The notes under the pieces: generated by a model
Databases searched by the model: none
The model's input: the letters and a program-made list of their open reading frames with translations, nothing else
Told to the model about the DNA's origin: nothing
Position numbers and translations under genes: made by a program
Shown: positions 1 through 6,601 of the stretch, piece after piece
How the letters are laid out: every line of letters begins with the position of its first letter
How positions within the stretch are numbered: position 1 is the first letter of the stretch
From: Rhodospirillaceae bacterium
GTDB taxonomy: Bacteria; Pseudomonadota; Alphaproteobacteria; MPNO01; UBA2964
Assembly (NCBI GenBank): GCA_018660305.1
Contig: JABJKO010000103.1
Coordinates: 1-17,509, forward strand
Reading direction: 5' to 3'
Length of the DNA: 17,509 bases

Positions 1-682
1 CGTCCATCTCATAGCGGTCCAGCAAATGGATGACGTAGCCCCGCCGGAGAAGTCGCTCGGTCTGGCGGATCTTGCCGCGCCGCAGCCAGATACGGATGGC
101 CCGTTTGATACGCGATACCCGCCGCCGCTGCTTGCGGGTCAAATTCTTTTTCGACACATAGGGCGGTGGCGGTGCCGGCACCACGGCCAGGCCGGTTTGC
201 CGGGGCAGGGATTTGATGGATTTGCGAAGCTTTCGGGGCAGGCGCCTTTTCACAAGACGATGGATCCATAGGGCGTCGGGATGGTCGGCATATTCAAGCA
301 GCCAATGCTTCAACTCGGCGGTCTTGGGCCGCGCCGTATGCTGGAGGCGCTGTGCCTCTACATGGCCCATGAGCAGGGTGTCGTCGAGCCGGGAGATGAA
401 GGCCCTGGCGGCCGCGAAATCGCCCTGCTTCTGCAATGAAAATATCAGGCGATAATGGGCGGCGTCCGTTTCCGACAGGAGGGCCGGCACGTTGGCGGCT
501 TGAGCGACCGGTCCCGGGCTTTCGGTGGGGTTTTCGGCAGCACTTTCAGCCGGTGTATCGCGGCCGTGTGTTGCGCCCTGTTCGGTGCGCCCGGCCGCCC
601 GGTCATCGCGCAGGCCGGACAGATAGATCGCCATGGCCAGCGACACCAGGCAGAGGACGGCCACAAGGGAGCCCGCCGCCAT
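1..682 (-). CDS. Lytic murein transglycosylase, N-terminal part (runs off left edge)
   Basis: The first 227 residues are visible; the gene continues beyond position 1. Residues 5-24 form a hydrophobic segment (signal peptide or anchor), followed by a low-complexity Ala/Pro/Glu stretch to about 65. The part from LSETDAAHYRLIF (70-81) through LDDTLLMGHVEAQR and EYADHPDA (about 130-137) resembles the helical N-terminal region of alphaproteobacterial soluble lytic transglycosylases, which cleave peptidoglycan glycan strands in the periplasm. A very basic Arg/Lys stretch (about 144-215) and a PAPPPP linker follow. The catalytic SLT domain, if present, lies outside the window, so the family call rests on N-terminal resemblance only. 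The start is uncertain. ATG at 682 gives an n-region without positive charge. An in-frame TTG at 733 would add MKASILLLQTNLRAHSR, which gives a more usual charged n-region. Neither has a clear Shine-Dalgarno sequence. Confidence 0.68.
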   Translation of the reverse strand, partial: MAAGSLVAVLCLVSLAMAIYLSGLRDDRAAGRTEQGATHGRDTPAESAAENPTESPGPVAQAANVPALLSETDAAHYRLIFSLQKQGDFAAARAFISRLDDTLLMGHVEAQRLQHTARPKTAELKHWLLEYADHPDALWIHRLVKRRLPRKLRKSIKSLPRQTGLAVVPAPPPPYVSKKNLTRKQRRRVSRIKRAIRIWLRRGKIRQTERLLRRGYVIHLLDRYEMD

Positions 683-804
683 CCGGGAATGGGCGCGCAG
701 ATTGGTCTGGAGGAGGAGGATGGAGGCCTTCAAATCGGCTCACGCTCGCGGTTCGCGGCCCCGTCCTGTCAGGGGGCGCCTCGCCAGCCTGAATTACAGT
801 GGTT

Positions 805-822
805 GCGGGTTAAAAAACCCAC
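805..822. other. Small inverted repeat in the 683-959 non-coding gap
   Basis: GCGGGTT and AACCCAC flank an A-rich centre (7-bp stem with one G-T wobble). The hairpin sits upstream of the transglycosylase gene in an otherwise featureless gap of about 280 bp. It could lie in that gene's promoter region or 5' leader. It has no T-run outside the stem, so it is not a good terminator. Confidence 0.25.
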
Positions 823-913
823 AATTCACCTGGAAAATACCGGAAATTCGCCAAATTTCAGAGACGCGGGCTTACCCCTACAACCCCTCAAATGGCCCCT
901 CGAATGACCCGAA

Positions 914-948
914 TGGAGCGCCGCCCGCGAGGCGGGCCAGCGTCTCCA
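914..948 (-). terminator. Possible hairpin terminator after the PNPOx-family gene
   Basis: Just past the stop codon of the minus-strand PNPOx gene, TGGAG...CTCCA forms an outer stem around a strong GCCCGC-GAG-GCGGGC inner stem (923-937). It lies 12-46 bases downstream of the stop, where a terminator would be expected. No T-run follows, so it may be only a 3'-end stabilising hairpin or a Rho-associated structure. Confidence 0.3.
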
Positions 949-959
949 TCGGGTGGTTT

Positions 960-1409
960 CTATCCGACGTCGGACAGTGGTTTGTGGTTGAGCTGCTGGG
1001 CCTTTTCGAGGCGGACGAGGACGGCGCGGCCGGTCTTGTCCGGATCCTTCTCCCGCTCCACTTCGATCATCCCGTTCCACACTTTTTCGCGTATTTCGTC
1101 GTCCTCTGCATGGACTTCGGCAACGCCGTAAAAGCGGGCGATCCCACCGGCCGGCAGGAGTCCTTTGCCGCCACCGCCGAGCGCGCCGTTGCGGAAGAAA
1201 ACGGTGACCTTGGTACCGGTCTGCACGGTTTCATGGGTGGTCCCGGCGCCGCGGTCCCAATATCCCAACGTGTCCTGATCGACCACATGCACGCTGCCCC
1301 GCGGCGACACCTGGCTATAGCCGTCCGGCTGGTTGGTCGCCACCAGGCAAACATTGTCCGGATAGGCTTCCAGAATGTGCTGATTAAGAACCTCCGGTAT
1401 TTCGCCCAT
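960..1409 (-). CDS. Pyridoxamine 5'-phosphate oxidase (PNPOx)-family FMN-binding protein
   Basis: 149 residues with the split-barrel pattern of small PNPOx-like proteins: an N-terminal helix, then strands around CLVATNQPDGYSQVSPRGSV (about 21-40), LGYWDRG, the TKVTVFFRN strand, GGIARFYGVAEVH, and a C-terminal AVLVRLEKAQQLN strand. Such proteins usually bind FMN (or F420 or haem) and oxidise or sense small molecules; the substrate cannot be read from sequence, and pyridoxine phosphate itself is unlikely for so short a member. ATG 1409 has a good Shine-Dalgarno (AGGGGAG) about 10 bases upstream. The gene lies 92 bp beyond the displaced tauD 3' end (1502-1667), so before the insertion it probably followed tauD as the second gene of one transcription unit. 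Confidence 0.8.
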   Translation of the reverse strand: MGEIPEVLNQHILEAYPDNVCLVATNQPDGYSQVSPRGSVHVVDQDTLGYWDRGAGTTHETVQTGTKVTVFFRNGALGGGGKGLLPAGGIARFYGVAEVHAEDDEIREKVWNGMIEVEREKDPDKTGRAVLVRLEKAQQLNHKPLSDVG

Positions 1410-1501
1410 ACGGATTATCTCCCCTTATAAATTTTTGAATTGGTGCGGTGTTTTGCCGAAGATTTGTCTCGACCGTAGCCGACAATAACAAACCTCGGCC
1501 T

Positions 1502-1667
1502 TTACGAAAACCGGTCTGAAGGCGCGCTGAAGGTCTTGGTCAGCATTTCCGGAGTGGTGGCCATCCACAGGCGGAACATGTGGCGGCGGCGGTCCAGTTC
1601 CGCATGGTCCTCGTAATCGTAGCGGGCATGGAGGACGGCGCGGTTATTGGCAACCAGCAGATCGCCG
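1502..1667 (-). pseudogene. Displaced 3' end of the tauD-family dioxygenase gene
   Basis: This 166-bp stretch matches 4385-4550, the last 166 bp of the intact dioxygenase gene, without gaps and with seven mismatches. Read on the minus strand it encodes the same 54 residues (GDLLVANNRAVLHARY... to APSDRFS) and ends in TAA where the intact gene has TAG. All seven differences are silent. It has no start and no upstream portion: at 1668 the match breaks abruptly into A+T-rich DNA. It includes the distal iron-binding His but not the HxD motif, so it cannot make an active enzyme. It is best read as the original chromosomal end of tauD, cut off by the insertion. Confidence 0.9.
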
Positions 1668-1708
1668 CCGCAGCCGCTAGTGAGTCGGCAATTGGTGGTT
1701 GGCCGATG

Positions 1709-4210
1709 TTACTCACTTACAAATTCGACCGTGAAGTTCTCGATGAAATCTTCGGAGTTAAGATTAAAATTGTGCAGACGGTCCTCGACGAAACCTCCGT
1801 CGAGAAATCCGCTATCCATGGCGATGGTCTTTCCGAAATGATTTACGGCGTTGCGAAGATCACGCAATTTGTCTTCGTTTATTATTCTCATTCCCGAGGG
1901 CGGGTTAGCTTGCTTTGAAACTTTGCATGACGGATGGATCATTACTGGGGTGGCACTGCAAGTCGCATCATAATTTGCTTCAAACCAATTCATCGAACCT
2001 GACAGCTGATTACAATAGTTTTTACTTACTAACGCATTTTCCGCGCCATTCTTGCACTCGATCACGAGGTAGTTCAGGTTTCCAATTGAGTATAGGTTAT
2101 CTGGCCCTTGGCCAAATTCCGATTCTGGTCTTTGAGAACCAAAACCTAAAAATTGACCTAGAATTTTTAGTGTTTCTTCAAATTTATTCGCAGTATTGGG
2201 TTGGAAGATCAATTCTGACAACAACGAATTTAGCCATAAAATCATTGGATTCGCTTCTAGAAACTTTGGCTTACAGTAATCTACAACTAGTCCTGCTTGT
2301 GTTGAGGTAGGGGCTCCCAATTTTGAGTATGTAATGCCATCGATGGGTCTAATTATCCTTTGATTATCTGTGAACGCTGAAAGTAAAATTTCCTGCGATT
2401 GTTGTGCGTCGGACTTATGAATGATTTCGGCCAACTGCAACTTGAGCCAACCTCTCGTCCGCTCGTCATCACAACTGTTGATAGCACCCTGAATCGCCTC
2501 GGCAGCCCTCTTAACTTGCTGCTTCCTCATGAGATCAAACGCCTGACGCTGCACTACGGCAATTGAGTTCAGGACGACTTCGTTTTCAAATTTTGCGCCA
2601 ACAACAGCTGTCTTGCTAGTAGCTACCCATTCGGGGTCTTGATTTAGGCAAAGTTCTATTACTTCATTCAATTCATCCAAAGATTGTCCAGAAACCTGAT
2701 CAGTAACATCTTTCGAAAGATCGATTTGGGCCAGTGTTCCTGGAGTAAATTTTGTTCGTGCTCGAACACTATTCAGTCGCTGAACTAATCGAGAACCAAC
2801 TAGCAGGACGACACAGTAGTCATCATTTGATCGTACTCCACGTCCCATGCCTTGTTCGATACGCTGAATGTGTCGGGAGAGTTCTATGTCCGTATCAGCG
2901 AGTTGATTCGCTTCGATCTGATCCAGCAAATTTCGAACTTCCGGCAAACCGTCAATCACCAATAGACGGCACGCTTCATCGGGTAAGTCGATCCCATCAT
3001 AGCGTCTGATCAGCACAGTTAAGCCTATATGTTTGCCTTCTTTTAGTTTCGAGACCCCGTCAACTATCGCGTCGGATGATAGAGTTTGATCAGCATACTT
3101 TTTCCATAATTCGCCACGTGCAAATGATGGAACTATTACCACTACATTTCGGTGCTTGGAGATATTCGCTACGAACTGTCGAATTTCTTCATCTGTTGTA
3201 TCCGGGTTAATTTCTTGGGGCGCTAGGATCATACGATCTCCGATGTCGCTAGCACTGCCGGGTGTAATAGGCTTCGAAACAGAATCCGGGTTTGCTTGTA
3301 AGTCGGTTACCAAAACGCTGTCGTCTGCAAGCGTCGCAGTCATATAAATTCGTCGGTTGGCTTCGCAGAAGCTGGGAATTGTGTCTGTGGGCAAACAACG
3401 TGGCGCAATTTCAATGTACCCACGACCAATCGCACAATTGCAATTGTTTAAGACGCCGGATACCAAGGGCCACGTAAATCGCAGAGCGTCAGTATCTCGA
3501 TGTAAATGCAAGTCTTTTGCGATTTCAAGGTGATGGTCCTGCCACGTCCAGTATGGAACAGACATGACGGTTTGCGGGTCATGTTCCTGAACGTCCAGAA
3601 CTTTTATCGCTGATTGTTTCTCAAGGTCTGGCTTAAACCTGTCAAACAAAGTCTGGTAAGCAGGATGGTTCGCACTGAGCTTGATCGAAAATTGGTCCCT
3701 GATGGAATTTAGGCACGCGTGTACATCGTCAATTATTACGCTGCCGATTTCAATTTTTTTGCCATTGTCACCTACTCCAAATACGGAGAGCCCATTAAAA
3801 AGCCGGTATGCATTGATGACTAATATAGAATTGAGGTTGTTGAAATCGGGGCTGTGCGGATCTTCGGTGCAGTTAACTCCAAGATATTTCGATTCCTTGA
3901 TAACTTGATCAACTAAGAATTTGTCTGGTGCGACGTAGACAGCAGGACCTTGCCCCTCATTTATTGAGCTTTGTAGTATGATAAGGCCGGTTAAGGTTTT
4001 ACCGCTACCGGTATTCATTTTCAGAACAAGGTCTTTTTCATTTCTTCTGTTGAACCAGGCTTCCATCACAGAGCCTTGAACATCGTGTAAGAATTTAAAC
4101 CTCGGGTCCTTGTTTGGTAGTGTGGAAAAGACTTGCCGAGGCTCAATTATCGGTTCTTTTCCGTTCCTACTTCCGAGCTTCGCAAAATCGAGGGCCATTT
4201 GTTTTCTCAT
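1709..4210 (-). CDS. SF2 helicase with C-terminal PD-(D/E)XK nuclease, probable anti-phage defence protein
   Basis: 833 residues. Walker A is MNTGSGKT (65-72). Motif II reads IIDDVH (159-164) instead of DEAD/DEAH. YMTATL (289-294) is motif III. RYDGIDLP...LLVIDGLP (403-423) and QGMGRGVRS (453-461) are motifs V and VI; their form recalls the XPD/DinG branch. Residues 540-690 are helical. At the C-terminus GPDN (D704), VIECK (E718, K720) and NQLSGS (Q735) form a PD-(D/E)XK nuclease core. A single polypeptide with SF2 helicase plus this nuclease matches the architecture described for Hna, a one-gene abortive-infection system from Sinorhizobium; that equivalence is by architecture only. The gene is much richer in A+T than its neighbours and lies alone in the tauD insertion. 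The start is ATG 4210 or ATG 4198; neither has a strong Shine-Dalgarno. It could alternatively be an orphan component of a restriction-type system. Confidence 0.82.
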   Translation of the reverse strand: MRKQMALDFAKLGSRNGKEPIIEPRQVFSTLPNKDPRFKFLHDVQGSVMEAWFNRRNEKDLVLKMNTGSGKTLTGLIILQSSINEGQGPAVYVAPDKFLVDQVIKESKYLGVNCTEDPHSPDFNNLNSILVINAYRLFNGLSVFGVGDNGKKIEIGSVIIDDVHACLNSIRDQFSIKLSANHPAYQTLFDRFKPDLEKQSAIKVLDVQEHDPQTVMSVPYWTWQDHHLEIAKDLHLHRDTDALRFTWPLVSGVLNNCNCAIGRGYIEIAPRCLPTDTIPSFCEANRRIYMTATLADDSVLVTDLQANPDSVSKPITPGSASDIGDRMILAPQEINPDTTDEEIRQFVANISKHRNVVVIVPSFARGELWKKYADQTLSSDAIVDGVSKLKEGKHIGLTVLIRRYDGIDLPDEACRLLVIDGLPEVRNLLDQIEANQLADTDIELSRHIQRIEQGMGRGVRSNDDYCVVLLVGSRLVQRLNSVRARTKFTPGTLAQIDLSKDVTDQVSGQSLDELNEVIELCLNQDPEWVATSKTAVVGAKFENEVVLNSIAVVQRQAFDLMRKQQVKRAAEAIQGAINSCDDERTRGWLKLQLAEIIHKSDAQQSQEILLSAFTDNQRIIRPIDGITYSKLGAPTSTQAGLVVDYCKPKFLEANPMILWLNSLLSELIFQPNTANKFEETLKILGQFLGFGSQRPESEFGQGPDNLYSIGNLNYLVIECKNGAENALVSKNYCNQLSGSMNWFEANYDATCSATPVMIHPSCKVSKQANPPSGMRIINEDKLRDLRNAVNHFGKTIAMDSGFLDGGFVEDRLHNFNLNSEDFIENFTVEFVSE

Positions 4211-4285
4211 CGCGAGACAAATCTGATGTGAGTCGGATATTTATCGCTACATTAACGACTCTAAAAAATAAAATCATCAACGTAT

Positions 4286-4298
4286 GGGGGTGACCCCC
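4286..4298. other. GC-rich hairpin GGGGG-TGA-CCCCC upstream of the helicase gene
   Basis: A perfect 5-bp G/C stem with a 3-base loop stands out in an A+T-rich 174-bp region (4211-4384) that holds no gene. On the plus strand it is followed by TTTAATTT, which makes a short terminator-like element. On the minus strand it lies between the tauD stop and the helicase start and could limit read-through from tauD or mark the helicase 5' region. Confidence 0.35.
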
Positions 4299-4384
4299 TT
4301 TAATTTGTGAAAGCAGAGAAATCAAAGTGCTCTCCGCTATTTGCCACGAAAAAAATTGATCTTCGCGAACGGGAACACGTCAGC

Positions 4385-4550
4385 CTACGAGAACCGGTCT
4401 GAAGGCGCGCTGAAGGTCTTGGTTAGCATTTCCGGGGTGGTGGCCATCCAAAGGCGGAACATGTGGCGGCGGCGGTCCAGTTCCGCATGGTCCTCGTAAT
4501 CGTAGCGGGCATGGAGCACGGCGCGGTTGTTGGCGACCAGCAGATCGCCG
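4385..4550 (-). repeat. 166-bp direct repeat, copy forming the present tauD 3' end
   Basis: Partner of 1502-1667 (same orientation, 159 of 166 bases identical, no gaps). It covers tauD codons 287-340 and the stop. Mismatches fall at 4385, in the Phe339 codon, and in the Leu, Thr, Leu, Val, Asn and Val codons further upstream, always at third positions or in the stop codon. Under the insertion model this copy arrived with the foreign segment and restored the gene. Confidence 0.9.
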
Positions 4551-5407
4551 GGCTCCAGCAGGAATTCGTGGGCCACGCCCGGCGCGTTGGCGGCGCGCTG
4601 GATTTCCTCGCGGGCATCGTCCTCGACGGGGTTATAAGTGACGCCGCCCTGATCCATGGCGCGCTGGACCACCTGCGAGATGTAATAGCCCTGGACCGTC
4701 TTGCCTTTCCGGGTGAAGACCGGGACGCGGTTCGCCGACACCCGGGGCGCCCCGCCTTCATTGTCCACCGATTGCGACATGTAAAAATAACCGTCATAGA
4801 GCGCCTTCGCGTAGTCGGGTTTTTCGTCCAGGATCATGTTGTGCAGCGTGGCCACGCTGGCCAGCCGGCTTGTCCCGCCGGACTTGGCGTTGCGCAGGCA
4901 GAAGAGGGCGAAGATGTCGGTGGTGTCGGTGTGAAAATCCAGCTCACCGCCGGCATGGTTGGTGCGCAATTGTCCCCGTTTGATGATGTGCTGAAGATCC
5001 GGCTTGGCGGTCTCGGTGACGTCGCTGACATCGATCACATGGTTGATCCAGTCACCCTGACGGCTCTGCGGAATGCCGGTGCCGAATTGGCAACACAGGC
5101 CCCAGCTGACGATCTTGAGGGCGTCTTCGCTGTATTTCCCGACGGGAACGCCGCGCACCACGCCAAAGCCGCGGCCGGACTCCAGCGCGTCGGCCAGAGT
5201 ATTGAGTTTCTTGCCGAGGGTGGGCAGCGGGAAGTCGGCGGCATGAATGTCCTGAACCGGCTTGCCCGTGGCCTGGATGGCGGCCAGCGCGGCATCCAAC
5301 TCGTCCAGATCCTGGGATGACAAAGGGAGGATCCATTCGTCGTTCCGGGCAAAATCGCTGCCTTTCCAGACGGCGGGGCCGGTGGCCGGTTCGATCGATT
5401 GAGACAT
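4385..5407 (-). CDS. TauD/TfdA-family Fe(II)/2-oxoglutarate-dependent dioxygenase
   Basis: 340 residues, full length for the family. The iron-binding facial triad is visible: HTD (H159, D161) in ELDFHTDTTD and H299 in NRAVLHARYDYED. The arginines of DRRRHMFRLW (R314 or R318) fit the 2-oxoglutarate carboxylate site. Enzymes of this kind hydroxylate small organic acids, sulfonates or amines in the cytoplasm, coupled to decarboxylation of 2-oxoglutarate; the substrate cannot be told from sequence. ATG 5407 has GGAGA seven bases upstream. An open frame continues far upstream of this ATG, across the divergent gene, but the downstream ATG has the ribosome site and matches the family N-terminus. The last 54 codons are the replacement end brought by the insertion, and the gene remains intact. 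It is divergent from the DUF1932 dehydrogenase, with a shared 108-bp promoter region. Confidence 0.88.
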   Translation of the reverse strand: MSQSIEPATGPAVWKGSDFARNDEWILPLSSQDLDELDAALAAIQATGKPVQDIHAADFPLPTLGKKLNTLADALESGRGFGVVRGVPVGKYSEDALKIVSWGLCCQFGTGIPQSRQGDWINHVIDVSDVTETAKPDLQHIIKRGQLRTNHAGGELDFHTDTTDIFALFCLRNAKSGGTSRLASVATLHNMILDEKPDYAKALYDGYFYMSQSVDNEGGAPRVSANRVPVFTRKGKTVQGYYISQVVQRAMDQGGVTYNPVEDDAREEIQRAANAPGVAHEFLLEPGDLLVANNRAVLHARYDYEDHAELDRRRHMFRLWMATTPEMLTKTFSAPSDRFS

Positions 5408-5471
5408 ACCAGTATCTCCATTTCCTCTAAGGGCGTGCGCAATGTCCCGGACTAGATTAAAAATCCTAATG

Positions 5472-5488
5472 CCTTCCGTTACGGAAGG
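5472..5488. promoter_or_regulatory. Perfect 17-bp palindrome, probable operator between tauD and the DUF1932 gene
   Basis: CCTTCCGT-T-ACGGAAGG is an 8-1-8 perfect inverted repeat in the 108-bp gap between two divergent genes, 27 bp before the DUF1932 start and 64 bp before the tauD start. Its size and place fit the binding site of a dimeric regulator (for example GntR, MarR or LysR type) controlling both genes. No regulator gene is present nearby. It is unlikely to be a terminator because both genes point away from it. Confidence 0.6.
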
Positions 5489-5515
5489 ACAGCCATAAAG
5501 AATTGGGAGACCCGC

Positions 5516-6406
5516 ATGGCATTTTCGACAATTGCGATTCTGAGCCCCGGGAATATGGGCGGTGCGGTGGGCGCCTGTCTGAAAAAATCCGGCTACGACG
5601 TCCTTACCTGTCTCGCCGGCCGCTCTGACTTCACCCGGCGCAAGGCGGAAGAGGCCGGCTTTCGCGACGTGCCGGACATGGTGGCGCTGGTGCGCGAGGC
5701 CGATCTGATCCTGTCCATTCTCGATCCGGCCAAGGCCGACGAAATCGCCGAGGCGGTTGCCGCCGCCATGAAGGAGACCGGTGAGGAATCGATCTTTGCC
5801 GACTGCAACGCAACCTCGCCGGCCACGGCGGAGCGGCTCAACGCCATAATCGAAGGCGCCGGCGGGCGCTTTGTGGATGTGGGGATCATCGGCGGCGCCC
5901 CCACCCGGCGGGAGAATTACCCGCAATTCTGCACGTCGGGTCCCCATGCCTCTCTGCTCGATGAACTGCATGACAGGGGAGTGCGTATCGAGCGGATCGG
6001 CCCTGACATCGGTCAGGGGTCGGCCATCAAGATCTGTAACGGCGCTTATAATAAGGGCGCGTTCGCGCTCTACACCTCGGTCATGCTGGCAGCCGAGCAT
6101 TATGGTTGTACGGAGTTCCTGCGCGAGCGGCTTCCCGGCAGCCAGGCGGGAACCGCCGAGAAGCTGGATGGCGCCATATTGCGGCTGCCCAGCCTGTCGG
6201 GGCGCTATATCGGCGAGATGGAGCAGGTCGCGGAGACCTTCGCGGCCATCGGGCTGACGCCGCAGATCCACCAGGGCGCCGCCGATCTGTTTCGGCTGCT
6301 CAACGCCTCGCCGCTGGCCAGCGAACGCCGCGAGGAGATCGATCCCGACCGGACAGTGGCCGATGTCTTGCAAGATCTGGCAAAAATCTTGCCGGTGAGA
6401 CCATAA
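5516..6406 (+). CDS. NAD(P)-dependent 6-phosphogluconate dehydrogenase-like protein, DUF1932 C-terminal domain
   Basis: 296 residues. An N-terminal Rossmann domain begins IAILSPGNMGGAVGA (6-20), the glycine-rich nucleotide loop of the 6PGDH/beta-hydroxyacid dehydrogenase superfamily. GSAIKICNGAYNKG (168-181) carries the conserved Lys172 and Asn175 of that superfamily's active site. Residues from about 190 to 262 (LAAEHYG...LFRLLNAS) resemble the DUF1932 C-terminal domain. It probably oxidises a hydroxyacid, but the substrate is unknown. GGGAG lies about six bases before ATG 5516. Sharing a promoter region and a palindrome with the dioxygenase suggests that both act in one small-molecule degradation route, with hydroxylation by one and dehydrogenation by the other; that pairing is inference. 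Confidence 0.85.
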   Translation: MAFSTIAILSPGNMGGAVGACLKKSGYDVLTCLAGRSDFTRRKAEEAGFRDVPDMVALVREADLILSILDPAKADEIAEAVAAAMKETGEESIFADCNATSPATAERLNAIIEGAGGRFVDVGIIGGAPTRRENYPQFCTSGPHASLLDELHDRGVRIERIGPDIGQGSAIKICNGAYNKGAFALYTSVMLAAEHYGCTEFLRERLPGSQAGTAEKLDGAILRLPSLSGRYIGEMEQVAETFAAIGLTPQIHQGAADLFRLLNASPLASERREEIDPDRTVADVLQDLAKILPVRP

Positions 6407-6492
6407 ATAGACGGCATTTTAGGAAAGTTTTTTCGGTAATTAACCCTGCGGGGCCGCTGGGAAATGTCTTTATGGATCCTTTCGTTAGAGGG

Positions 6493-6507
6493 TTAAGGTG
6501 CTCTTAA
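6493..6507 (+). promoter_or_regulatory. CtrA-like box TTAA-N7-TTAA
   Basis: TTAAGGTGCTCTTAAC matches the full CtrA recognition motif of alphaproteobacteria (TTAA, seven bases, TTAA, here followed by C). It lies 95 bp upstream of the Sel1-repeat gene in the 195-bp gap 6407-6601. The same bases also form a palindrome, GTTAAG-GTGCT-CTTAAC (6492-6508), so another dimeric regulator or a weak hairpin after the preceding gene is possible. If CtrA binds here, the Sel1 protein would be under cell-cycle or motility control. Confidence 0.5.
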
Positions 6508-6601
6508 CGATGAGGCATAAACGTCATTAACTATATGTTTTTCAACACTTAATTTTAGACTGTGCTATGCTTTCTGAAATATTAAACGGAGGCATTTCGG
6601 G

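Larger units (their letters stand above)
1668..4550. mobile_element. Inserted foreign segment carrying the helicase-nuclease and a replacement tauD 3' end
   Basis: The two copies of the tauD 3' end (1502-1667 and 4385-4550) bracket about 2.7 kb of DNA visibly richer in A+T than the surrounding genes. If the left copy is the displaced original end, the incoming DNA runs from 1668 to 4550 and includes the 166-bp replacement end. Both copies share an identical 15-base block at their inner-codon edge (1653-1667 and 4536-4550), the likeliest crossover site. The segment holds one gene (1709-4210), a 41-bp tail and a 174-bp upstream region. No integrase, transposase, terminal inverted repeat or short target-site duplication was seen, so the mechanism and exact borders are inferred. 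Confidence 0.65.

Noticed and set aside
1580..1708. A small plus-strand gene over the displaced tauD end
   Set aside because: The same frame appears opposite the intact tauD copy at 4463 onward, so it is a shadow of the duplicated coding sequence.
1668..4384. Insertion sequence or transposon as carrier of the helicase gene
   Set aside because: There is no transposase, no terminal inverted repeat and no short target-site duplication; the 166-bp gene-end repeat is a different kind of boundary.
5408..6373. Open frame continuing upstream of the tauD ATG across the divergent gene
   Set aside because: It is antisense to the DUF1932 gene, lacks family similarity, and the ATG at 5407 has its own Shine-Dalgarno and a normal TauD N-terminus.
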